IMG/VR virus record: IMGVR_UViG_3300027836_000031
Coordinates: 1-27,947 of that record
Reading direction: 5' to 3' (one strand)
From: a virus
DNA length: 27,947 nt
The notes under the pieces are model-generated. The model was not told the origin of the DNA and ran no database searches. It worked only from the letters and a program-made list of their open reading frames with translations. Below, in pieces: positions 1 to 5,564 of the stretch. The number at the start of each line of letters is the position of its first letter. Position 1 is the stretch's first letter. Made by a program: the position numbers and the translations under genes.

Positions 1-198
1 GTATTCTATGCGCCAGCAGGTGCCGCACTTCGCGCAACATTCATCGTTGATCCAGAAAACGTTATTCAACACGTAACTGTAAACAACTTGAACGTTGGTC
101 GTAGTCCAGAAGAAACACTTCGTGTATTGGATGGTCTTCAAACGAATGAGTTATGTCAGTGTAATAGACAAGTGGGCCAGGAAACACTAGGCAAGTAA
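1..198 (+). CDS. ahpC: Peroxiredoxin AhpC, C-terminal part (5' end outside window)
   Basis: The frame is open from base 1 to a TAA at 196-198 and gives 65 residues that read as the end of a typical 2-Cys peroxiredoxin. Visible motifs are [16 protein letters not shown], then [20 protein letters not shown], then [15 protein letters not shown]. AhpC reduces organic hydroperoxides, H2O2 and peroxynitrite in the cytoplasm. The C-terminal CxC carries the resolving cysteine; the peroxidatic cysteine lies upstream of the window. Many homologues have CPC or CAC here, while this one has CQC. The partner gene ahpD lies at 4520-5026. An HNH endonuclease gene follows directly. The family call is firm; function cannot be judged without the 5' part. 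Confidence 0.9.
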   Translation, partial: VFYAPAGAALRATFIVDPENVIQHVTVNNLNVGRSPEETLRVLDGLQTNELCQCNRQVGQETLGK

Positions 199-282
199 AT
201 GGAAGGGTTGGTGATAAATAATAGTGTAGTTCACGGGACGGCAATCCCCAACTACTCTAATGCTACAAAGGAGCAATCAGCA

Positions 283-1101
283 ATGATATTTATCACTAAC
301 CGATACACTCGTATCTACTTTTCTATAATAGAAACTGCTAGAGCAAGAGTGCTACCAAAAGACCAATACAAAGAAACACATCATATAGTTCCTCGTTCAA
401 TGGGCGGTGATAATTCTTCTAACAATCTAGTTGAATTGACTGCTAGGGAACATTTTGTCTGTCATAAACTTCTAGTAAGAATGACCGAAGGTGAATCTAG
501 AGGCAAGATGGCATTTGCGTTAGTATTGATGTCCGGTAAGAGAGGTAGTAAGATTTATGATTCTACTAAAAAACTTTTAGCAGAAAGAGTAAGGCAACTA
601 CATACTGGAAAAAGTCCTATTACTAACGGAATAATAGATAAAAATTTGTTCAAAGACGAAGTAATGCCATCTGGATTTTACTATGGATTTTCTCCAGCAA
701 CTATCAAGAAACACGGCGCTGGGAACAAAGGAAAAAGATGGATTACTGACGGCGAAGTGTCGTATCAAATAAAGCACGATACATTACCAGAAGGATTCTA
801 TTACGGTCAAGCAGATTACCATAAGAAAAAGAATAGCGAAGCATTGAGTGGGTCGGGTAATCCAATGTATGGAAAATTCGGAATAGATCATCCGGCTTAT
901 GGAAATAAACTTACAGACGAAACTAAAAAACTAATGGCAGAAACCAAACTAGGGCCAAAAAATCCTATGTATGGAAAACTCCCGCACAATGCCAAATCTA
1001 TTGAAATCAATGGTGTAGTTTATTCATCAATGTCCGAAGCCAGATTAAAAACTGGCTTGTCAAGAAGAACAGTGGAAAAACTGTATAAGGAAAAGAAATG
1101 A
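283..1101 (+). CDS. HNH endonuclease with NUMOD-type DNA-binding repeats (homing-type)
   Basis: Predicted site-specific DNA endonuclease of the phage homing (free-standing) type, 272 aa. The HNH core is near residues 29-65: THHIVPRSMGGDNSSNNLVE followed by LTAREHFVCHKLL, with the paired HH, the central N and the last H all in place. The C-terminal half carries two NPMYGK repeats (NUMOD3-like) and a final segment SIEINGVVYSSMSEA plus GLSRRTVEKL (NUMOD1-like helix-turn-helix). The frame is open back to an ATG at 199, touching the ahpC stop, but only the ATG at 283 has a good Shine-Dalgarno (AAAGGAG, 9 nt upstream). The gene sits immediately behind ahpC, in a region where ahpC and ahpD have become separated, which is typical for homing genes that settle beside conserved genes. 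Confidence 0.85.
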   Translation: MIFITNRYTRIYFSIIETARARVLPKDQYKETHHIVPRSMGGDNSSNNLVELTAREHFVCHKLLVRMTEGESRGKMAFALVLMSGKRGSKIYDSTKKLLAERVRQLHTGKSPITNGIIDKNLFKDEVMPSGFYYGFSPATIKKHGAGNKGKRWITDGEVSYQIKHDTLPEGFYYGQADYHKKKNSEALSGSGNPMYGKFGIDHPAYGNKLTDETKKLMAETKLGPKNPMYGKLPHNAKSIEINGVVYSSMSEARLKTGLSRRTVEKLYKEKK

Positions 1102-1256
1102 TACACATCACAGAAGAAGGCGGAGTGATCCGTAATGGTTTTAACTTTTATCCACCTAATGATAAAAGTAGCCTTGGATTTAGGTTCCGTTATGGATCAA
1201 AAATCTTTTGGCTACGGTATAGCAAGGTGACTAAACGATTGACTGTTGGTAGTTAA
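1098..1256 (+). CDS. Small hypothetical protein (52 aa)
   Basis: The ATG overlaps the stop of the HNH gene (ATGA), with an AAGGAAAAG purine stretch just upstream, so translation is probably coupled. The protein begins MIHITEEGGVIRNGF and ends near GSKIFWLRYSKVTKRL. The FWLRY string resembles the C-terminal LRW/LRY motif of the small-gene family found at 1811-2412 and 8900-11672, so it may be a diverged member. No known domain was recognised. The first copy of a 23-bp tandem repeat overlaps the stop codon. Confidence 0.55.
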   Translation: MIHITEEGGVIRNGFNFYPPNDKSSLGFRFRYGSKIFWLRYSKVTKRLTVGS

Positions 1257-1300
1257 AAATTTACTTTGGTATTGCCCTAAAATTTACTTTGGTATTGCCC
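1256..1300 (+). repeat. Two tandem copies of a 22-bp sequence (23-bp period)
   Basis: The 22-bp unit (AAAATTTACT followed by TTGGTATTGCCC) occurs at 1256-1277 and again, identically, at 1279-1300 with one base between. It lies between the stop of the small ORF and the promoter of the next operon. Possible roles are a regulator binding site or a recombination scar. Confidence 0.8.
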
Positions 1301-1328
1301 CGGTATAGGTGTAATACTTTTTGCTAAC

Positions 1329-1357
1329 TTGACACAAAATCTATTTGGTTGTATAAT
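1329..1357 (+). promoter_or_regulatory. Sigma70-type promoter of the small-gene/ahpD operon
   Basis: TTGACA at 1329-1334 and TATAAT at 1352-1357 match consensus exactly, with a 17-bp spacer. The predicted start is near 1364, giving a leader of about 20 nt before the ATG at 1384. The downstream string TATAATATACACAT is shared exactly with the promoter at 5088-5116. A host-RNA-polymerase (early-type) promoter is inferred. Confidence 0.85.
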
Positions 1358-1383
1358 ATACACATCAACAAAGAAAGTATTGT

Positions 1384-1653
1384 ATGAACGAACGAATTAA
1401 AGAACTTATGGTTGAACTTAAAAAGACGGTTTCAACCCATCGTGGTGATGAAGTATTGATCGGCTATGATGAGTTGGAAAAGTTCGCCGAGTTGATTGTT
1501 CGGGAATGTATCAACCATGAAGAATTGCTGGGTGCCATTGCCCGAGGTTGGTGTAGTGAAAAGAACTCACACAAAACTATGGATCCAGATTTGGCCGTGG
1601 CTATATTTGATGAAGTAGAACGACAGATTAAACAACAGTTTGGAGTTGAATAA
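1384..1653 (+). CDS. Small HFGVEE-family protein, copy 1 (89 aa)
   Basis: First gene behind the promoter at 1329. It starts MNERIKELMVELKK, has LEKFAELIVRECINHEE in the middle and ends IKQQFGVE. These three blocks recur in the genes at 2640, 2825, 3524, 3730 and 3942, while the intervening residues differ. The protein is short, charged and predicted mostly helical, with no enzyme motif. The codons of its FGVE end contain GGAG seven bases before the next ATG (TAATG overlap), so they act as the ribosome binding site of the next gene. Function is unknown. Confidence 0.8.
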   Translation: MNERIKELMVELKKTVSTHRGDEVLIGYDELEKFAELIVRECINHEELLGAIARGWCSEKNSHKTMDPDLAVAIFDEVERQIKQQFGVE

Positions 1654-1814
1654 TGGGATGGCGATATGAAGTTAATGTATGGGATAGCGCAGTCGATGGG
1701 CCTTACTATTGGCTACAGATTTACGCTGGCCCCAGCGTAATCCGAGCCATCTACAACATGTGGTGGGCAAAACGCAACGGTTGGAAATGTATTAAACTGG
1801 AGTATAGACCGTGA
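1653..1814 (+). CDS. Small hypothetical protein (53 aa), tryptophan/tyrosine-rich
   Basis: ATG at 1653 overlaps the preceding stop (TAATG) and is preceded by GGAG at seven bases. It ends at TGA 1812-1814, overlapping the GTG start of the next gene by 4 bp. The product begins MGWRYEVNVWDSAVDG and contains YNMWWAKRNGWKCIKLEY. It has the length and aromatic content of the cassette genes around it. No known domain was recognised. Confidence 0.6.
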   Translation: MGWRYEVNVWDSAVDGPYYWLQIYAGPSVIRAIYNMWWAKRNGWKCIKLEYRP

Positions 1815-2059
1815 GAGTAGAGTTCAATCAAGGTGTGCCTGAAGGTTGTACCGAATGGTTAAACAAGCATGTGGGCAAGGGCAATATGACTGGCCTCGTT
1901 GACAACTACGATTATGCTTGGTTCTATAAGCGTGAGCGTGTTTATCCCAAACCACATGAAGCGTTTGATCCTCGTGATTTGGGACCAAAATATGTGCCCA
2001 CTATCACAGTCAAAGATCCCAAGTTGGCAACTTGGTTTGCGTTGAGGTGGAGTTCATGA
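1811..2059 (+). CDS. Small LRW-motif protein (82 aa)
   Basis: GTG start overlaps the previous stop (GTGA). The product begins MRVEFNQGVPEGCTEWLNKH and ends VKDPKLATWFALRWSS. The end is the recurring D-x-K-x-A-x-x-F-x-L-R-W motif of the minus-strand cassette array at 8900-11672, so this is a member on the opposite strand. The codons TTG AGG TGG AGT of LRWS form a purine-rich GAGGTGGAG directly before the next ATG (ATGA overlap). Function unknown. Confidence 0.75.
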   Translation: MRVEFNQGVPEGCTEWLNKHVGKGNMTGLVDNYDYAWFYKRERVYPKPHEAFDPRDLGPKYVPTITVKDPKLATWFALRWSS

Positions 2060-2412
2060 GTAGTTCGGAAATCAAAGGGCTATTCTTCTTTCCCTCGGGC
2101 CGTTATATGCCAATGGGGCTCAACATCTTACAAAAACTTTGGTGGCGATTCGTGCCCGGAGTTGTGGTCAATGTAAAGTGGCCCAAAGGGTGGGTAGTGC
2201 TTCATGAAGCACCTGATGGATCATGTGTATCCACAGAGTCAGCGGATCCAAACGATCACTATCGTCCTTGGATGGAACAGCATGTTGGTCGACAAGGTTG
2301 GGACTGGAACTGGGGTATGGCAGATAGAGATGCCACTGACAACAGGTTAACCATAAAGATTAGACAGAAATATGCCAAGTATGCTACAATAGCGGCGATA
2401 AGGTGGAGTTGA
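2056..2412 (+). CDS. Small LRW-motif protein (118 aa)
   Basis: The frame is open from an ATG at 2032, but the ATG at 2056 overlaps the preceding TGA as ATGA and has GAGGTGGAG just upstream, so it is preferred. The protein is tryptophan-rich (ILQKLWWRFVPG, VGRQGWDWNWGMADRD) and ends KYAKYATIAAIRWS, a variant of the LRW C-terminal motif. Its last codons (AGG TGG AGT) again supply a GGAG seven bases before the ATG at 2416. No enzymatic domain was recognised. Confidence 0.75.
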   Translation: MSSSEIKGLFFFPSGRYMPMGLNILQKLWWRFVPGVVVNVKWPKGWVVLHEAPDGSCVSTESADPNDHYRPWMEQHVGRQGWDWNWGMADRDATDNRLTIKIRQKYAKYATIAAIRWS

Positions 2413-2415
2413 AAG

Positions 2416-2643
2416 ATGAAAGTTGAGATTTGTCGGCCAGACGGAACACCATACATCACAATAAGTGATGATAGACTCATGGTGAGTATGCAAATACACG
2501 ACTATGATTTTTTAGGTGAAGCCGTCAAGTTCAACTTTGATCGGCGAACTATCCCTGCCTTAATTGATGCACTCAGCAGACTTCAGCGTGGAGAAGATGA
2601 CTCAACCATTCGCACTCACTACTTTAATCAGGATATAGAATGA
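2416..2643 (+). CDS. Small hypothetical protein (75 aa)
   Basis: Starts MKVEICRPDGTPYITISDDR and contains FNFDRRTIPALIDALSRLQRG, which looks like a small beta-sheet N-half followed by a helix. No family was recognised. The ribosome binding site lies in the end of the previous gene; its own stop overlaps the next ATG (ATGA). It belongs to the translationally coupled run from 1384 to 4507. Confidence 0.65.
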   Translation: MKVEICRPDGTPYITISDDRLMVSMQIHDYDFLGEAVKFNFDRRTIPALIDALSRLQRGEDDSTIRTHYFNQDIE

Positions 2644-2828
2644 AAAAGATACCAATGTTAGAACGATTTGCCGCACAGAGTCTTGTGGAGTATGATGGAG
2701 AACTAATCTTCAGCAAGGAAAAGTTCGCCGTGTTGATTGTTAAGGAATGTATTGCGGTTCATGAAGATGACTATGGTGTTGATATCATAGGCAATGTATT
2801 AAAGAAACATTTCGGAGTTGAAAAATGA
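2640..2828 (+). CDS. Small HFGVEE-family protein, copy 2 (62 aa)
   Basis: Shortest member of the family. The N-terminus differs (MKKIPMLERFAAQSLVEYDG), but the middle block KEKFAVLIVKECIAVHEDDYG and the end NVLKKHFGVEK are conserved. At DNA level the middle block (2718-2750) is nearly identical to those of its siblings. It ends in GGAGTTGAAAA next to the ATG of the following copy, so the two are translationally coupled. Function unknown. Confidence 0.75.
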   Translation: MKKIPMLERFAAQSLVEYDGELIFSKEKFAVLIVKECIAVHEDDYGVDIIGNVLKKHFGVEK

Positions 2829-3079
2829 ACGAACGAATTAAAGAACTTGAACAACAAGCAATGGTTTTTCGTGCTGGCATAAAAATGTTAGACACGGAAA
2901 AGTTCGCCGAGTTGATTGTGCAGGAATGTTTGAGTATTGTGGATAGCAATAACCCTCGTCCACCTGGAACTACAATAATGTATAGTTTAGCCAAGGATGA
3001 ATATTTTGACACAGGCTGGCAAGTGGCAGTGGAAACTAAATCCAACCAGATTAAACAACATTTCGGAGTTGAAGAATGA
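2825..3079 (+). CDS. Small HFGVEE-family protein, copy 3 (84 aa)
   Basis: Starts MNERIKELEQQAMVFRAG, middle block TEKFAELIVQECLSIVD, end SNQIKQHFGVEE. Between the middle block and the end is a member-specific segment (SNNPRPPGTTIMYSLAKDEY). Overlaps both neighbours by ATGA. GGAG in the final codons sits seven bases before the next ATG. Function unknown; probably small and soluble, with no membrane segment. Confidence 0.78.
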   Translation: MNERIKELEQQAMVFRAGIKMLDTEKFAELIVQECLSIVDSNNPRPPGTTIMYSLAKDEYFDTGWQVAVETKSNQIKQHFGVEE

Positions 3080-3300
3080 AGGACAGTGATGTAAACCGAG
3101 AGATTGAGGGTGGTGCCACAGACAACTTTTTCTATGGCACAGAGATTGACGGCACAGTGAGGATTGAACGGCACCGTGGTGCTATTGACTCACTGAGATT
3201 GACAGGACTGGAGTTTGATAGAATGATGGGATCTACTCCGTTCTTTAGACCCTGTGCTTATGATGAACAGGGTGGTGAGCAGGGATGGGCTGAACGATGA
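3076..3300 (+). CDS. Small hypothetical protein (74 aa)
   Basis: Begins MKDSDVNREIEGGATDNFFY and contains GTVRIERHRGAIDSLRLTG; it ends EQGGEQGWAER. No family was recognised. Its ribosome binding site is the GGAG inside the last codons of the preceding HFGVEE gene, so an unrelated gene has been placed behind a coupling end. Its stop overlaps the next ATG. Confidence 0.65.
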   Translation: MKDSDVNREIEGGATDNFFYGTEIDGTVRIERHRGAIDSLRLTGLEFDRMMGSTPFFRPCAYDEQGGEQGWAER

Positions 3301-3524
3301 GTACTCAAAGAGGTCTATCAATAGAGAGCATTGCAACAGACCCTGCAAGAATGAGAGCCAGATGTGAAGCATTAGTTGTGGCAATGGTGGGTCAAGACCT
3401 GGCTGACAAGTGGTGGACTGGCTCGAACAAGGCATTTGGTGGTGATACACCGGAACAGATTTATAGTGTGGCACCCAGTGCTGTGTATGCTTATCTAATG
3501 CGATGTGCAGAAGGAGAATGGTGA
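3297..3524 (+). CDS. Small protein resembling the MbcA/ParS/Xre toxin-binding (DUF2384) domain
   Basis: 75 aa. The second half reads LADKWWTGSNKAFGGDTPEQ followed by IYSVAPSAVYAYLMRCAEGEW. This follows the order of the DUF2384 antitoxin C-terminal domain: W, then an N-x-x-(L/F)-G-G-x-T-P turn, a helix, and a closing G at the end. In bacteria that domain binds RES or MbcT type toxins, usually behind an Xre helix-turn-helix, which is absent here. No toxin gene is adjacent. The match is by motif order only, so the assignment is tentative. The next gene's AAGGAG lies in its final codons. Confidence 0.5.
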   Translation: MSTQRGLSIESIATDPARMRARCEALVVAMVGQDLADKWWTGSNKAFGGDTPEQIYSVAPSAVYAYLMRCAEGEW

Positions 3525-3730
3525 TGAACGAACGAATTCAAAATCTCAAAGATAAAATCTGGACAGAAGAATATTGGACTAATCCTAACACGGATAAACT
3601 TTTGCCAGCACAGTTGAACAGGTTCGCCGAGTTGATTGTTAGGGAATGTGGTCAGATAGCATACTCGGAAGAAAACGATTATGGCAATAAGATTAGATTT
3701 ATGATCCTAGAACATTTTGGAGTGGAATGA
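3524..3730 (+). CDS. Small HFGVEE-family protein, copy 4 (68 aa)
   Basis: The ATG at 3524 overlaps the preceding stop and has AAGGAG seven bases upstream; an in-frame ATG at 3503 would lack both features. It starts MNERIQNLKDKIWTEEYW, middle block LNRFAELIVRECGQIAYSEE, end FMILEHFGVE. Its DNA middle block is 3617-3649. The final codons TTT GGA GTG GAA TGA provide GGAG for the next gene. Function unknown. Confidence 0.78.
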   Translation: MNERIQNLKDKIWTEEYWTNPNTDKLLPAQLNRFAELIVRECGQIAYSEENDYGNKIRFMILEHFGVE

Positions 3731-3945
3731 TGGACGAACGAATTAAACAATTTGAGAAACAATGTTGGGACCATCAAGTCAACCACTTAGATACAGAAAA
3801 ATTTGCCCTGTTAATTATTGAGGAATGTATGCGTATGTGTGATGTTGCGGCTATTGGATATGAATCACACGGGCACATGAAAGAAGCCAATGGGTGTTAT
3901 TCGGCCAAAGAATATATTGAAGAACATTTCGGAGTTGAAGAATGA
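3730..3945 (+). CDS. Small HFGVEE-family protein, copy 5 (71 aa)
   Basis: Two adjacent ATGs exist (3727 and 3730). The second is chosen because it gives the family start M-D-E-R-I and restores the seven-base distance from GGAG seen at every other junction of this family. Middle block DTEKFALLIIEECMRMCDVA, end KEYIEEHFGVEE. It is the most diverged copy at DNA level (3796-3828). Function unknown. Confidence 0.75.
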   Translation: MDERIKQFEKQCWDHQVNHLDTEKFALLIIEECMRMCDVAAIGYESHGHMKEANGCYSAKEYIEEHFGVEE

Positions 3946-4202
3946 ACGAACGAATTAAACAACTTGCTGAACAGGTTCAAGTAAACGAGCAGATTCAACG
4001 CCTTGCTGAACAAGCTGGTTGTACAATTGACCGACTGGGTTACGGTGAAGGCAATCTAGAAAAGTTCGCCGAGTTGATTGTGGCTGAATGTTGTGCCCAG
4101 GTTGAACGACAATACAAGTATGCAACAAAGCAAACTAGCACCTGGTCAATGTCGCAAGACGTACAAGACATGTTGAAGAAACATTTCGGAGTTGAAGAAT
4201 GA
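3942..4202 (+). CDS. Small HFGVEE-family protein, copy 6 (86 aa)
   Basis: Starts MNERIKQLAEQVQVNEQIQR and then repeats LAEQ (LAEQVQVNEQIQRLAEQAG), which looks like a small internal duplication of the N-terminal block. Middle block LEKFAELIVAECCAQVERQ, end VQDMLKKHFGVEE. Last member of the run; its GGAG-containing end drives the unrelated gene at 4199. Function unknown. Confidence 0.78.
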   Translation: MNERIKQLAEQVQVNEQIQRLAEQAGCTIDRLGYGEGNLEKFAELIVAECCAQVERQYKYATKQTSTWSMSQDVQDMLKKHFGVEE

Positions 4203-4507
4203 TCGACTATCACGAAGCCGTTAGAGAAATGCACAAAGGCAATGTAGTCAAGTATGTAGGCACAGTCAACGGCAATGTAATGACTGACACTGGCTGGAGT
4301 TGGTGCATGTGTCGTGGTTGTATTTTTCCATATAACGGTGAGCCAATATGGAAATTATCAGGCCGCATGGTATACGACCCAGACTTCAGATATGAACTTA
4401 CAGGAGAAACAGTTGATCCAAGAGCGTGGAAACCAGAGAAGAATAGAGACCGTAAAGAGATTAAATCTAAGTTGGGTTATTCAAGAATAGGATTAGGAAA
4501 TGTATAA
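4199..4507 (+). CDS. Hypothetical protein (102 aa)
   Basis: Starts MIDYHEAVREMHKGNVVKY with GGAG of the previous gene seven bases upstream. The centre has a short cysteine cluster (WSWCMCRGCIFPYNG, CxCxxC) that could bind a metal; the end is basic (KPEKNRDRKEIKSKLG). The opening helix plus KGNVVKY faintly recalls small DUF2829 proteins, but the rest does not match, so no family is assigned. It precedes ahpD by 12 bp. Confidence 0.65.
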   Translation: MIDYHEAVREMHKGNVVKYVGTVNGNVMTDTGWSWCMCRGCIFPYNGEPIWKLSGRMVYDPDFRYELTGETVDPRAWKPEKNRDRKEIKSKLGYSRIGLGNV

Positions 4508-4519
4508 AGGAGAACAACA

Positions 4520-5026
4520 ATGAGTTTTATTGAAGTAGTTAAACCGGCATTACCAGATTATGCCAAAGATACACGGTTGAACATTGATGCTGTGTTATTG
4601 CGTAGCACACTTGATGCTGATGTAGCAATGGGTTGTGCGGTAGCGGCATTAGCGGCAACAGGAAATGGTAAGTTGTTGAGCATTATGCTTGCGGACAATC
4701 CAGTGTATGCCGAACCGGCGATGACAGCGGCATCAATAATGGCGACCAACAATGTGTGGTATCCATATGTTGAAATGGCAGACGATCCTGCTCTAACAGG
4801 ATTACCAGCTCAGTTGCGTATGAATGCTATTGCTAGTCATGGCGGCACTACAAAGAGTAACTTTGAAGCATTTAGTTTGGCAGCTAGCATCGTTGGCAAG
4901 TGTCACTTCTGTGTTAAGGCGCATTATGAAACACTCAAGACAGAAGGCTATACTGTAGAAAACCTTCGTGACATTGGTCGCATTGCCAGCGTTATGAATA
5001 GTGTTGCCAAAGTGTTGAATAGTTAA
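4520..5026 (+). CDS. ahpD: Alkylhydroperoxidase AhpD
   Basis: 168 aa, normal length for AhpD. The active site CHFCVKAH (C128, C131, H135) gives the CxxCxxxH motif, and E116 in SNFEAFSL is the upstream glutamate of the proton relay. The His that directly precedes the second Cys in the mycobacterial enzyme is Phe here, with a His one residue earlier. The N-terminal LPDYAKDTRLNIDAVL is typical of the family. In mycobacteria AhpD passes electrons from dihydrolipoamide proteins to oxidised AhpC, so it should reactivate the AhpC encoded at the window start. Good ribosome binding site (AAAGGAG, 9 nt upstream). Last gene of the operon, followed by a terminator. Confidence 0.92.
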   Translation: MSFIEVVKPALPDYAKDTRLNIDAVLLRSTLDADVAMGCAVAALAATGNGKLLSIMLADNPVYAEPAMTAASIMATNNVWYPYVEMADDPALTGLPAQLRMNAIASHGGTTKSNFEAFSLAASIVGKCHFCVKAHYETLKTEGYTVENLRDIGRIASVMNSVAKVLNS

Positions 5027-5042
5027 TTAACACTAAGATAAA

Positions 5043-5074
5043 AAACCGTTGTGTAAAAGCAACGGTTTCTTTTT
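5043..5074 (+). terminator. Rho-independent terminator after ahpD
   Basis: Perfect 9-bp stem AAACCGTTG (5043-5051) / CAACGGTTT (5060-5068) with an 8-nt loop, followed by CTTTTT. It separates the 1384-5026 operon from the next promoter. Confidence 0.93.
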
Positions 5075-5087
5075 GGCTAAATTTAGG

Positions 5088-5116
5088 TTGACTTTAGGTA
5101 ATATCAGTGCTATAAT
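5088..5116 (+). promoter_or_regulatory. Sigma70-type promoter of the GIY-YIG/DGQH pair
   Basis: TTGACT (5088-5093), 17-bp spacer, TATAAT (5111-5116). It is followed by ATACACAT as at the 1329 promoter, so the two may be co-regulated. Predicted leader is about 25 nt before the ATG at 5147; AAATAAGGTAG gives a ribosome binding site. Confidence 0.85.
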
Positions 5117-5146
5117 ATACACATGTTAAACAAATAAGGTAGTAAC

Positions 5147-5563
5147 ATGGTCGAGCAAACAATTAACAGTGAACTAGCACATTTTGGCATCACTGCTGAA
5201 ATTATCACTAAACAGTTCAAAATGTACAAGAGCATTCCGTCAAAACATAACGGAGTATACATTGTGTCCGAAGGTGATAATGTAGTATATGTAGGCAAGG
5301 GTTGGGTCCGCGCACGTCAAAGTAAGCATTGGGAAAAGGCATTGGCCGAACTCAAGCATGGTACAAATGATACCAAAGGCTGGCAATGGTTGCGTGAGAA
5401 TTACACTACTTACAATTTGAATCCTGAGAATTGGATAGTACAATATATTATCCTGCACAAGGAAACTGAGCTGACCGCAATGGAAGGCGCATTGATCCAT
5501 CGTTTGCAACCACTTGCTAATGACGAAACATTTAACGACAACGCACGTATTTTGAAAGACTAA
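5147..5563 (+). CDS. GIY-YIG nuclease-fold protein
   Basis: 138 aa. The GIY-YIG signature appears as NGVYIV (residues 35-40) and VVYVGKG (46-52), followed by arginines at 55 and 57 (VRARQSKHW) in the place of the catalytic Arg. E113 in TAMEGALIHRLQPLAND suits the metal-binding Glu, and N125 the closing Asn. GIY-YIG domains cut DNA in homing endonucleases, restriction enzymes and repair nucleases. This is a single-domain protein without an obvious DNA-binding tail, so it is not a classic homing enzyme. It is first in a two-gene unit, 1 base before the DGQH gene, with its own promoter. A nuclease acting with its neighbour is inferred. Confidence 0.75.
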   Translation: MVEQTINSELAHFGITAEIITKQFKMYKSIPSKHNGVYIVSEGDNVVYVGKGWVRARQSKHWEKALAELKHGTNDTKGWQWLRENYTTYNLNPENWIVQYIILHKETELTAMEGALIHRLQPLANDETFNDNARILKD

Positions 5564-5564
5564 G

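Larger units (their letters stand above)
1477..4091 (+). repeat. Six dispersed copies of a 33-bp block inside the HFGVEE genes
   Basis: A 33-bp block (GAAAAGTTCGCCGAGTTGAT then TGT, three variable bases, GAATGT) lies at 1477-1509, 2718-2750, 2897-2929, 3617-3649, 3796-3828 and 4059-4091. Most copies differ at only a few positions, while flanking DNA is unrelated. Two further DNA-level blocks bound the genes: ATGAACGAACGAATT at the start of most copies and TTCGGAGTTGAAGAATGA (or close variants) at the end. Confidence 0.8.

Noticed and set aside
4199-4507. Tad2-like (DUF2829) anti-Thoeris protein
   Set aside because: Only the first helix and K-G-x-x-V resemble DUF2829; the conserved later part is missing.
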